DNA from: an uncultured Clostridia bacterium
GTDB lineage: Bacteria; Bacillota; Clostridia; Christensenellales; Aristaeellaceae
DNA: 20,226 bases
Reading direction: 5' to 3'
NCBI GenBank assembly: GCA_937934775.1
Contig: CALGYL010000204.1
Span: 1 to 20,226 of the forward strand
Shown here piece by piece: positions 1-7,655 of this stretch (its first letter is position 1; each line of letters begins with the position of its first letter). Both the position numbers and the translations under genes were made by a program. A model generated the notes under the pieces. That model saw only the letters and a program-made list of their open reading frames with translations. It was not told the origin of the DNA and ran no database searches.

Positions 1-60
1 ATTTTAGGCGCACGAAGCGCTTCTTCCATCGCATCAAAAAACCATACGGGTTTTTGATGC
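1..60 (+). ncRNA. 3' end of a repeated structured RNA element (copy 1, cut by window edge)
   Basis: These 60 bases match 10328-10388 with one substitution and one single-base length difference. They hold the 3' arm of helix C (GGCGCAC at 7-13), the linker GAAGCGCTTCTTCC, and a terminator-like hairpin (left arm 31-43, ATAC loop, right arm 48-60) with an A-run on one side and a T-run on the other. The 5' part of the element lies beyond the window. That a contig begins inside a repeat suggests that assembly stopped at a multicopy sequence. Confidence 0.7.
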
Positions 61-65
61 TCAGA

Positions 66-138
66 GGCCGCCCAAGGGCGGCCCGGAATAGAAGAGGGGC
101 GCATACCGCGCCCCTCAGATGCACGCCATACGGCGCGC
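66..138 (-). terminator. Cluster of three GC-rich hairpins downstream of asnS
   Basis: Three inverted repeats follow one another: GGCCGCCC/GGGCGGCC at 66-83 with almost no loop, a 9-bp stem GAGGGGCGC/GCGCCCCTC at 94-116 with loop ATACC, and GCACGCC/GGCGCGC at 121-138 with loop ATAC. They lie 70-140 bases past the asnS stop and probably end that transcript read on the minus strand. The U-tract after the 94-116 stem on the minus strand (TTCTATT) is only moderate, so the termination role is inferred. Nothing else is recognisable in 139-207. Confidence 0.5.
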
Positions 139-207
139 AAAACCTGGTTTTGTTTAGAGACAGGAGGGCCTCGAACTGTCTGTTATGGAGTTTTTCGGTT
201 CAAAAGA

Positions 208-1605
208 TCAGAATTCGGCGTTTCTGGTGGTGCGCGGGAAGGGTAGCACGTCACGGATGTTGCCGATGCCAGTCAAATACATGATCAGCCGCTCAAAGCC
301 CATGCCAAAGCCCGCGTGCTGCACCGATCCGTACTTGCGCAGTTCCAGATACCACCAGTAGTCCTTCGGGTCCATGCCCAGCTCCTCGATGCGCGCGCGC
401 AGCACATCTTCTCGCTCCTCGCGCTGGCTGCCGCCGCACAGTTCGCCGATGCCGGGAACCAGAAGGTCCGCCGCGGCGACGGTCTTCCCATCCTCGTTCA
501 TGCGCATGTAGAACGCCTTGATCTCCTTGGGATAATCGGTCACGAACACCGGCCGCCCGAAGTGTTTTTCGGTCAGATAACGCTCGTGCTCGGTCTGCAG
601 GTCGCAGCCCCAGTAGACCGGGTATTCAAACGCCGCGCCGCAGTCTTTGAGGATCTCCACCGCTTCGGTGTAGCTGACGCGAGCAAAATCGGCGTCTTTG
701 ACCGCCTTGAGCCGCTCAATGAGGCCGGGGTCGACGAAGCCGTTCAGGAACTCCAATTCTTCCGGGCACTCGGTGAGCACCGCGTCAATTAAATACTTGA
801 CCAGATCTTCCTGAAACTGCATATCCTCCTTGAGGGTGGCGAAGGCCATCTCCGGCTCGATCATCCAGAATTCGGCGGCATGGCGCGCGGTGTAGCTCTG
901 TTCGGCGCGGAAGGTGGGGCCGAAGGTGTACACGTCGCGGAAGGCCAGGGCGAAGGTCTCGGCGTTCAGCTGGCCGGACACAGTCAGCGACACCGGCTTT
1001 CCGAAAAAGTCCTGATCGAAGTCCACCGCGCCGGATTCGGTGCGCGGGGGATTGCCGATGGGGAGCGTCGTCACCTGGAACATCTCGCCCGCGCCCTCGC
1101 AGTCGCTGCCGGTGAAGATGGGCGTATGCACATAGAGGAAGCCTCGGTCGTGCATGAAGCGGTGCACCGCCTGCGCGGCGATGGAGCGCACCCGGAACGC
1201 GCACTGAAACAGGTTTGCGCGGGGGCGCAGGTGCTGAATGGTGCGCAGATATTCCAGCGTGTGGCGCTTCTTCTGCAGCGGATAGTCGCTGGGGCTCTCG
1301 CCCAGCACCTGCAGCGAAGTCACCTTCAGTTCAAAGGGCTGTTTGGCATCCGGGGTCAGAATCAGCGTGCCCTCGGCCGATACGGAGGCGCCCACGCCGA
1401 TCCGGCGGGTCATCTCCTTGTATTCGGGCAGACTGTCCTCCTCCAGCACCAGCTGCAGGGTCTTGAAGAACGTGCCGTCGCTCAGCTCAATGAAGGCGAA
1501 GGACTTGCTCTCTCGCATCGTGCGTACCCAGCCACTGACCTTGACGCCTTGCAGGTTTTCCCTGGGCGGCGTGCGAAACAGCGATCTCACGGTGGTTTCG
1601 GCCAT
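208..1605 (-). CDS. asnS: Asparaginyl-tRNA synthetase
   Basis: This class II aminoacyl-tRNA synthetase charges tRNA-Asn with asparagine in the cytoplasm. The 465-residue length is typical of bacterial AsnRS. An N-terminal OB-fold anticodon-binding domain (GVKVSGWVRTMRESKSFAFI) precedes the catalytic core. The core shows the AsnRS-type TVSGQLNAE segment, motif 2 (FGPTFRAEQS) and motif 3 (GFGMGFERLIMYLTG), and the protein ends in the usual FPR..RNAEF. Upstream in-frame ATGs exist at 1659 and 1638, but the promoter -10 box lies at 1637-1642, so those codons are upstream of or at the transcription start. ATG 1605 has GAAAGGG 8 bases upstream. It follows the metallophosphoesterase gene after 112 bases and has its own promoter. 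No T-box leader fits in the short 5' UTR. Confidence 0.96.
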   Translation of the reverse strand: MAETTVRSLFRTPPRENLQGVKVSGWVRTMRESKSFAFIELSDGTFFKTLQLVLEEDSLPEYKEMTRRIGVGASVSAEGTLILTPDAKQPFELKVTSLQVLGESPSDYPLQKKRHTLEYLRTIQHLRPRANLFQCAFRVRSIAAQAVHRFMHDRGFLYVHTPIFTGSDCEGAGEMFQVTTLPIGNPPRTESGAVDFDQDFFGKPVSLTVSGQLNAETFALAFRDVYTFGPTFRAEQSYTARHAAEFWMIEPEMAFATLKEDMQFQEDLVKYLIDAVLTECPEELEFLNGFVDPGLIERLKAVKDADFARVSYTEAVEILKDCGAAFEYPVYWGCDLQTEHERYLTEKHFGRPVFVTDYPKEIKAFYMRMNEDGKTVAAADLLVPGIGELCGGSQREEREDVLRARIEELGMDPKDYWWYLELRKYGSVQHAGFGMGFERLIMYLTGIGNIRDVLPFPRTTRNAEF

Positions 1606-1636
1606 GGAAAACACCCTTTCAGTCGATTTAAAACCC

Positions 1637-1665
1637 ATTATAGTACGCTCTTCCCGCAATGTAAA
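1637..1665 (-). promoter_or_regulatory. Sigma-A type promoter of asnS
   Basis: Read on the minus strand, TTTACA (1660-1665) is separated by exactly 17 bases from a perfect TATAAT (1637-1642). Transcription would start near 1630, giving a leader of about 25 bases before the asnS ATG at 1605. This is the strongest promoter match in the window and decides the asnS start codon. Confidence 0.85.
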
Positions 1666-1688
1666 GGGTTTTCCCCCGCGGGGGGCCC
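1666..1688 (-). terminator. GC palindrome between the phosphoesterase gene and the asnS promoter
   Basis: CCCCCGCGGGGG at 1673-1684 is a perfect palindrome, framed by GGG (1666-1668) and CCC (1686-1688). It sits just before the asnS promoter and after the phosphoesterase stop, a sensible place to separate two transcription units. There is no clear U-tract on the minus strand, so a terminator role is uncertain. Confidence 0.3.
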
Positions 1689-1717
1689 AAAGGCTTCCGA
1701 TTCACCGGCGTTCTTCT

Positions 1718-2569
1718 CTACACCAGTTCCAGCCGTCTCGCGGCTTCTTCCCAGCAGGCTTCGGGAGTTCCGGCCAGGTCCATCTCCTGCGCGATGCGGT
1801 CGGCCAGCTTGCGAAGCTCCATCGTGCTGTTGCCGCCCGCCTGGATCTGCCTGCGGACGGCTCTGGTCCACATCATGCCCATTGAATCCAAGGAGCTTGC
1901 GTCGAACCGGGCCAACTCCTCGCGGCTGTCGTAGGGCACGTTGAGCATGCGCGCCTGCCAGCGGCCGTCCTGATCGGTCAGCATCGCAAACTGCGCCTTG
2001 GTAAGGCCCTGGCTCATGGGCATCCCCAGCGAGCCGGGGTTGATCAGCTGCTTGCCGAAGGCCTCGTACCGGTACTGCACGTGGCAGTGGCCCACCAGCA
2101 ATACCGCCTCGCTCAGATTCTTCAGAAGCTTGTCCGCGTCGCGGGTGCCGGGATAGACCAGCTGATTGATGGAATCCGGCGCGCCGTGGCAGGCCAGGAT
2201 GGGCGCGCAGCCGGGGATCTCGATCCGGAGCTTGCGGGGCATCTCGTGCAGCGTCCGAAAGTCCTCGGTGGTCAGGTGGCGGTACGTGTACAAAAGCGAT
2301 CCCGTCTGGGAAGACGCGCACCAGCCGTCGCCGTCCGGGTTCGCTTCATGGTCGAACAGGTATTGCTCCCGGTTGCCAAAGACCATGTAGCAGGGCTTCT
2401 TTGAGGCCATGAGCCTCAGGTGTTCCAGCGTGGCGTGAGGATCGGGACAATCGGACACATAGTCGCCCAGCAGCACGTAACCGTCCGCGCCCAGATGGTC
2501 GGCAAAGGCCTGACAGGCGCGAAACGCCGTCAGATTTGCGTGGATGTCCGAGAAAACTGCGAGTTTCAT
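1718..2569 (-). CDS. Calcineurin-like metallophosphoesterase (YfcE/MJ0936-like)
   Basis: A 283-residue dinuclear-metal phosphoesterase. The metal-binding motifs appear in order: SDIHAN (D-x-H) at the N-terminus, GDYVSD, GNREQ, ACHG, and GHCHVQ near the middle, followed by the INPGSLGMP segment usual in this family. The C-terminal 60 or so residues are helical and outside the core. Substrate cannot be read from sequence; family members hydrolyse phosphodiesters or phosphomonoesters. ATG 2569 is chosen over ATG 2590 because the protein then starts MKLAVFSDIH at the first strand, with AGGAAAG 8 bases upstream at 2578-2584. It starts 40 bases after the amylase-family gene and is probably cotranscribed with glgP and that gene. 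A role in sugar-phosphate turnover would be speculation. Confidence 0.88.
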   Translation of the reverse strand: MKLAVFSDIHANLTAFRACQAFADHLGADGYVLLGDYVSDCPDPHATLEHLRLMASKKPCYMVFGNREQYLFDHEANPDGDGWCASSQTGSLLYTYRHLTTEDFRTLHEMPRKLRIEIPGCAPILACHGAPDSINQLVYPGTRDADKLLKNLSEAVLLVGHCHVQYRYEAFGKQLINPGSLGMPMSQGLTKAQFAMLTDQDGRWQARMLNVPYDSREELARFDASSLDSMGMMWTRAVRRQIQAGGNSTMELRKLADRIAQEMDLAGTPEACWEEAARRLELV

Positions 2570-2609
2570 GGGCTTTTCTTTCCTTTCCAAATATGGCGGG
2601 GCCGGGGGT

Positions 2610-4466
2610 TCAGTAGTTCTCGATCGTCAGGCAGAACTGCGCGGGCAATTCTAGCGTAAGGCCGCCCGTGAGCCAGGCATCCTTCAGTTCGATGCGCCGG
2701 GGCGCGTCGGCCCGGTTGATGGCGGAAAGTACGGTCTCGTCGGGCGCGGGGTTCCCAAAGGCGTCCCGCCCGCCGGAAATCCTGCGGATGACGACGGCCA
2801 CATCCTCTCCGGCGGCAAAGAGCCGCATCTCGCCGGTCTTCAGCGCGGAGCTTTCGTTCCTTCGCCGGATAGCGCCGGAAATGTCGCCCAAAAGCACCTT
2901 GTCCTCCCGCCCCCAGGGGTAGGTTCCCCGGCAGAAGGGATCGGCCATGCCCTGACAGCCCGCCTCGTCCCCATAGTAAAGGCAGGGCATGCCAGGCAGC
3001 GCGCACAGGAACCGCCACACGGCGGTCAGGCGGCGCTTACCCAGCGCGTACTGCGCGTCGGTGAGTTTTTGGGCGGAGCGCTTCTCCCGGGACGGACTCT
3101 GGTCTCCCGCCCCCGCCAGCACGTTGACGGTGCGGGGCCGGTCGTGGCTGCCGACCAGGTTCATCAGCGAGTAGAAGAAGCCCTTCGGATACGCCTCGTG
3201 CAGGTGGTTGACACGGCGGGTAAACTGCAGCGCCGTGATTTCCCCGTTCATAAAGCCCAGAAGCGCGTCCCGGAGCGGATAGTTCATCACGCTGTCCAGC
3301 GTATCGCCTTCGCAGTAGGTGCGGGTCTGGCCGTAGGCCACTTTGTTGGAGGCGTCCTCCCACACTTCGCCGATCAGCGCGGCTTCGGGGTCCTCCCGCT
3401 TGACCCGCTCCCGGAGCATCCTAAGGAACGGCATCGGCAGTTCGTCCGCCACGTCCAGCCGCCAGCCGGAGGCGCCCGCCTTCAGCCAATGGGCGCTGAC
3501 CGCGTCCTGCCCGCGGATGATGAAGTCCAGATAGCCCTCGTCCATCTCGCGGACGTTGGGCAGCGTGGCCACGCCCCACCAGCAGTCGTAATCGCCGGGC
3601 CACTTCCGGAAGGTATACCAGGACACGTAGGGCGACTTTATGGACTGGCAAGCACCGGGGGAAGGATATGCGCCGTCCAGATTGAAGTACCTGCTGTAGG
3701 CCCCGGTATGTGAAAACACGCCGTCCAGCACGATCCGGATGCCCTGCGCCTTTGCATCCTCGCAAAGCGCACGGAAGGCTTCCTCATCGCCAAACGACGG
3801 GTCGATCGCAAGGTAGTCAGAGGTATCGTACTTGTGGTTGGACCGCGCGCGGAAAATGGGGTTGAAGTAGATCGCGCCGACGCCCAGCGCCTTTAAGTAG
3901 GGGAGCTTTTGCCGAACGCCTTCCAGATCCCCGCCGAAGAAGTCGTTGGCGGCGTTGTCGCCGCTCAGGATGGTCTGCTCGGGCGGTTCGTACCAGTCCT
4001 GATGCCAGTGGCCGCGCTCGGGCGGCGTGCGCTCCGAAACAGGCCGGGAGGCAAAAAAGCGGTCCACCATGATCTGGTAGATCACCCGCTCGCGCATCCA
4101 TTCGGGCGGGTGGAAAGCGGCATCGTACACCGTGATCTGATAGGAGGGCGGCTCATGGTCCCAGACCGCGCCAACCCCGCCCAGACAGTCGGGCGCGTTG
4201 CCGTAGAAGACGGTCTTTCCGGCCGCCTCCACGATGAAGTAGTACCACATAAGGCCGGGCGTCCCGGGCATCTGCCGCCGGGCCTCAAAGAGGCCGCCGG
4301 CTGTTTTTACCATCGGCTGCAGGATGGCCTGACCGTCCCACCACAGCCGGAGCTTCGCGCCGGAGGCGCCGTCGGCCTGAAGCCGGAGGGTCACCCACGC
4401 GCCGGTTTCGAGGGCGCCCGGCGGCGTCCGGTAGCCCTCGTCCCTGGAATCGTGCCTTAGCGTCAT
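2610..4466 (-). CDS. Alpha-amylase-family glycoside hydrolase (GH13; neopullulanase/cyclomaltodextrinase type)
   Basis: A 618-residue GH13 enzyme expected to hydrolyse alpha-1,4 (and perhaps alpha-1,6) links in glycogen, maltodextrin or pullulan. Residues 1-115 form an N-terminal beta-rich domain like that of neopullulanases. The TIM barrel starts near VIYQIMVDRFF (129-138) and carries the conserved regions: DGVFSH (248-253), GWRLD with nucleophile D338, IGEVWE with acid/base E367, and SHDRPR with D442. There is no signal peptide, so the enzyme is cytoplasmic, which fits with the neighbouring phosphorylase. ATG 4466 overlaps the glgP stop in an ATGA (4463-4466), suggesting translational coupling; the open frame continues upstream to 4574 but that part lies over glgP. 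DGVFSH replaces the more common D-x-x-x-N-H, as in neopullulanase relatives. Confidence 0.92.
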   Translation of the reverse strand: MTLRHDSRDEGYRTPPGALETGAWVTLRLQADGASGAKLRLWWDGQAILQPMVKTAGGLFEARRQMPGTPGLMWYYFIVEAAGKTVFYGNAPDCLGGVGAVWDHEPPSYQITVYDAAFHPPEWMRERVIYQIMVDRFFASRPVSERTPPERGHWHQDWYEPPEQTILSGDNAANDFFGGDLEGVRQKLPYLKALGVGAIYFNPIFRARSNHKYDTSDYLAIDPSFGDEEAFRALCEDAKAQGIRIVLDGVFSHTGAYSRYFNLDGAYPSPGACQSIKSPYVSWYTFRKWPGDYDCWWGVATLPNVREMDEGYLDFIIRGQDAVSAHWLKAGASGWRLDVADELPMPFLRMLRERVKREDPEAALIGEVWEDASNKVAYGQTRTYCEGDTLDSVMNYPLRDALLGFMNGEITALQFTRRVNHLHEAYPKGFFYSLMNLVGSHDRPRTVNVLAGAGDQSPSREKRSAQKLTDAQYALGKRRLTAVWRFLCALPGMPCLYYGDEAGCQGMADPFCRGTYPWGREDKVLLGDISGAIRRRNESSALKTGEMRLFAAGEDVAVVIRRISGGRDAFGNPAPDETVLSAINRADAPRRIELKDAWLTGGLTLELPAQFCLTIENY

Positions 4467-6913
4467 AGATCCAGCGGTTTTAAATGCCAGATTTTCTCGT
4501 TGTACTCTGCGATCGTGCGGTCGGACGAGAAGACGCCGGAGCAGGCGACGTTGCGGACGGCCATGGCCAGCCACTTGTCGCGGTCGTCATAATCCTTCGC
4601 CAGGCGCTGCCGGGTGCGAAGGTAGTCGGGCAGATCCTTGAGCACGAAATAGGGATCGGCCATCCCGCCGCCATCGCCGAACAGCAGCGCGTGGTACAAT
4701 TCCTGGAACAGGTGCGGGTTGTCGGGCGACAGGGTTCCGTCAATCAGCATCGTCAAAGCGCGGCGGATGTCCGCGTTGGTTTCAAAGATGGCGCTCGCCC
4801 GGTAAGTGGCATAGCCGTGCTCTACCTCCTCGGCAGACAGGCCGAAGATGTAGATGTTGTCCTTGCCCACCGACTGGAAGATTTCCACGTTGGCGCCGTC
4901 CATCGTGCCGATGGTGAGCGCTCCGTTCATCATGAACTTCATGTTGCCGGTGCCGCTGGCCTCTTTCCCGGCGGTGGACAGCTGCTCGGATACGTCGGTA
5001 GCGGGCATCAGAACCTCGGCCGCGGACACACAGTAGTTCTCCAGGAACACCACCTTGATGAGTTTGGAGGCCCTGGGATGCTTCGCGACCAGTTCGCCGA
5101 TGGCGTTGATCAGCCGGATGATGAGCTTCGCCCGGTAGAAGCCGGGGGCCGCCTTCGCGCCGAAGAGGAAGGTGACCGGGTGGAACGTGTAGGCGGGGTC
5201 CCGGTCGATGCGGTCGTAGAGCATCAGAATGCCCAGCGCGTTCATCAGCTGGCGCTTGTACTCGTGGAGGCGCTTGGCCTGCACGTCGAAGATGGTGCAG
5301 GTGTCCAGCTGCACGCCCTGGCGGCGGCGCATGTAGGAGGCCAGCGCCTGCTTGTTCTGGCACTTGATGGCGTCAAACTTCTGGCGGAAGGCCGCGTCGT
5401 CCGCAAAGGGCAGAAGGTCGCGCAGCCGCTCCGGCGATTTGCGCCAGGCATCGCCGATGGCCTCGTCAATCAGGCTGGACAGCCCCGGGTTTGCCTGGAC
5501 CAGCCAGCGGCGGTGGGTGATGCCGTTGGTGATACCCAGGAAGCGGTCGGGGTCGATCAGGTAGAAATCATGGAAGGTCTGGCGGCGCAGGATGTCGGCA
5601 TGGATCTGCGACACGCCGTTGACCGAATGGCACATGGACACGCAGAGGTTGGCCATGTGCACCTGGCCGTAGCCGATGATCGCCATGCGGCCGATGCGCT
5701 CCCATTGGCCGGTGTAGACCTCCCAGAGCTTTTTGCACAGGCGCTCGTTGAGCTCCTTCAGGATCATGTAAATCCGGGGCAGCAGGCGCTCCACCATTTC
5801 CTCGGGCCAGCGCTCCAGCGCCTCCTGCAAAACCGTGTGGTTGGTGTAGGCGCAGGTCTTGCGGGCGATCTCCTCGGCGCGGTCCCAGTCCAAGCCGTGC
5901 TCGTCCATCAGGACGCGCATCAACTCTGGAATCGCCATACCGGGGTGGGTGTCGTTGATGTGGATGGCCACCTTGTCGGAGAACAGGTCCCATTCGCGGC
6001 CGTGCACCTTGATGAAATCCTTGACCGCGTACTGCACCGACGCGCTGGAGAAGAAATACTGCTGCTTCAGACGCAGTTCCTTGCCGGCGGTGTGGTTGTC
6101 CTCCGGATAGAGAACCTTTGAAATGACCTCGGCCAGCTCCTTCTGCTCCACCGCCTGCACGTATTCACCGCGGTTGAAGGAGGGCATGTCGATGGTCTTG
6201 GGCGAGCGGGCCGACCAGGTCCTGAGCATGTTGACCATGGTGGAATCGTAGCCCAGCGCCGGCATTTCGTAGGGTACGGCCTCGACGGTATAGCCGCCCG
6301 TCTGGCGGTAGCGGGTGCGGCCGATGCCGTCCGCGTACTGCTCCACATTGCCGCCGAAGTAGACCTCCACCGTCTGGTCGGGCCTTGCGATCTCCCAGAG
6401 GTTTCCGTTGTCCAGCCAGTTGTCGGGCATTTCCACCTGATAGCCGTCCACGATCTTCTGGCGGAACAGGCCGTATTCGTAGCGGATGGTGCAGCCCATC
6501 GCGGGCAGCTTCAGCGCCGACAGGGAATCCAGAAAGCAGGCCGCCAGCCGCCCCAGACCGCCGTTTCCGAGGCCCGGCTCCGGTTCCTGTTCAAAGATCA
6601 GGGATTTGTCGATGCCCAGCTTCTGAAACGCTTCCAGATAGCTTCGCTCGTTGGTCAGCGCAATCATGTTGTTGTGCAGCGCGCGGCCCACCAAAAACTC
6701 CGCCGAAAGGTAGTACAGTTTTTTGGATTTCGTTTCTTTGCGGACGCCGCGGGATTCCGACCGGCGCTGCATGATCTCATCGCGCACGGTGGAGGCCACC
6801 GCCTGATAGATCTGGTTGGGCGTGGCATCAGCCAGCTCGCAGCCGAAATGGCGCTGCAGCTTGCTTACGATGGATTGGGCAATCTGCTCCTCGGTCATTT
6901 TTTGATAGCCCAT
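4463..6913 (-). CDS. glgP: Glycogen/maltodextrin phosphorylase (GT35)
   Basis: This 816-residue enzyme releases glucose-1-phosphate from the non-reducing ends of glycogen or maltodextrin, using pyridoxal phosphate. The length is normal for the family. Signature stretches include EPEPGLGNGGLGRLAACFLDS, the DTHPGMAIPELMR segment, and the PLP site EASGTGNMKFMMNGALTIG, where the Schiff-base lysine is K659. ATG 6913 is preceded by GAGG (6921-6924) with a 7-base gap; ATG 6898 is a weaker alternative. It is first in a likely operon with the GH13 enzyme and the phosphoesterase, driven by a promoter at 7180-7209 through a leader of about 260 bases. Together with the GH13 hydrolase it would debranch or trim and then phosphorolyse storage polysaccharide. 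Confidence 0.96.
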   Translation of the reverse strand: MGYQKMTEEQIAQSIVSKLQRHFGCELADATPNQIYQAVASTVRDEIMQRRSESRGVRKETKSKKLYYLSAEFLVGRALHNNMIALTNERSYLEAFQKLGIDKSLIFEQEPEPGLGNGGLGRLAACFLDSLSALKLPAMGCTIRYEYGLFRQKIVDGYQVEMPDNWLDNGNLWEIARPDQTVEVYFGGNVEQYADGIGRTRYRQTGGYTVEAVPYEMPALGYDSTMVNMLRTWSARSPKTIDMPSFNRGEYVQAVEQKELAEVISKVLYPEDNHTAGKELRLKQQYFFSSASVQYAVKDFIKVHGREWDLFSDKVAIHINDTHPGMAIPELMRVLMDEHGLDWDRAEEIARKTCAYTNHTVLQEALERWPEEMVERLLPRIYMILKELNERLCKKLWEVYTGQWERIGRMAIIGYGQVHMANLCVSMCHSVNGVSQIHADILRRQTFHDFYLIDPDRFLGITNGITHRRWLVQANPGLSSLIDEAIGDAWRKSPERLRDLLPFADDAAFRQKFDAIKCQNKQALASYMRRRQGVQLDTCTIFDVQAKRLHEYKRQLMNALGILMLYDRIDRDPAYTFHPVTFLFGAKAAPGFYRAKLIIRLINAIGELVAKHPRASKLIKVVFLENYCVSAAEVLMPATDVSEQLSTAGKEASGTGNMKFMMNGALTIGTMDGANVEIFQSVGKDNIYIFGLSAEEVEHGYATYRASAIFETNADIRRALTMLIDGTLSPDNPHLFQELYHALLFGDGGGMADPYFVLKDLPDYLRTRQRLAKDYDDRDKWLAMAVRNVACSGVFSSDRTIAEYNEKIWHLKPLDL

Positions 6914-7173
6914 GGCCGAACCTCGCTTTCATGGTCATTTTGCCTTATGGAGCGCATCGGACGGCGCGTGCAAACCGCGCTCGCCCCGGCTCCTTTATCC
7001 CGGACGGGATTCCCGCCGGGAACGCGTTTCTTCCGCCAACAGGCGTCGGCGGAGAGGCACTTCGTTCCGTTCGCGAATCGCCCGAAAATATTGAAGCATT
7101 CGGGCGTGATGGGTCCTGCTTTCGCGCATTCGAAGGCTTCTTCGCGGATTCATAACACCCGGAACGCATCGGA
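6914..7173 (-). promoter_or_regulatory. Long hairpin-rich 5' leader of the glgP operon
   Basis: About 260 untranslated bases separate the inferred transcription start from glgP. They hold three strong inverted repeats: a 10-bp stem with one bulged base at 6998-7021, a 7-bp stem at 7031-7054, and a perfect 8-bp stem CGCCCGAA/TTCGGGCG at 7079-7106. No stem is followed by a U-tract on the minus strand. I recognise no known riboswitch. The short frames that cross this region have no credible ribosome binding sites. A regulatory role is inferred only from the length and folding. Confidence 0.4.
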
Positions 7174-7179
7174 TGGCGT

Positions 7180-7209
7180 ATTGTAGCATACGGCATGATC
7201 CGCCCGCAA
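7180..7209 (-). promoter_or_regulatory. Likely sigma-A promoter of the glgP operon
   Basis: On the minus strand, TTGCGG (7204-7209) and TACAAT (7180-7185) are 18 bases apart. The -10 box is preceded by TATGC, giving a partial extended -10. Transcription would begin near 7173. It lies directly downstream of the stop of the 7230-7655 gene, so the glgP operon need not depend on read-through. Confidence 0.6.
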
Positions 7210-7229
7210 GTTCCGTTTGATTAATGTGG

Positions 7230-7655
7230 TTATTGTTTGGTTAAGCCTTGCCGCGCAGCGGCCAGACAGGCGGCGCATGCCGCCAGCAGGTCTCCGCCCC
7301 GCTTTTCACGCAGACAGACCGCCGCCCGCTGGCGCAGCCGACGCTCGTAAGCGGTCAGGGACGGCTCTTTCGCGCCCAGATCGAGAAGCTTGATCCCCTC
7401 AATCAAAAGCCGTCGGTCCTCCTGCGCGACGCCCAATAGCCCGGCCAAGGACAAGGCCAGTCCATCCCGCCTCGCCCAGGGCGCAAGCCATCGGGCAAAG
7501 TCCTCAAGCAAGGCCTCCCCCGGCGTCAGCGCGAAGAAATGCCCGCGTGGTTCGCAGAAAAAACCATCGACCGGCACATCCGCAAGGTAGAGCGCGTCCC
7601 CGCGGTCCACCCGCGCCCGCCCCGCCGCCAGGCGGACGGGGTGTTCAAATTGCAT
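7230..7655 (-). CDS. Protein of unknown function, cotranslated with the NAD(P)HX repair gene
   Basis: I do not recognise this 141-residue protein. The N-terminal half looks beta-rich (LYLADVPVDGFFCEPRGHFFAL) and the C-terminal half helical, with a basic stretch around YERRLRQRAAVCLREKRGG and an alanine/cysteine-rich end. There is no signal peptide or membrane segment. Support for it being real: ATG 7655 has a strong GGAGG 9 bases upstream, placed inside the coding end of the preceding gene, with an 11-base overlap, and the frame fills the gap up to the next promoter. It may work with, or simply be carried beside, the upstream enzyme. Confidence 0.68.
   Translation of the reverse strand: MQFEHPVRLAAGRARVDRGDALYLADVPVDGFFCEPRGHFFALTPGEALLEDFARWLAPWARRDGLALSLAGLLGVAQEDRRLLIEGIKLLDLGAKEPSLTAYERRLRQRAAVCLREKRGGDLLAACAACLAAARQGLTKQ

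Noticed and set aside
880..1944. 354-codon plus-strand frame over asnS
   Set aside because: It is antisense to asnS, which has full family motifs and a promoter.
4484..6121. 545-codon open frame opposite glgP
   Set aside because: It mirrors glgP on the other strand; long antisense frames are common in GC-rich genes, and its protein has no family motifs or ribosome binding site.
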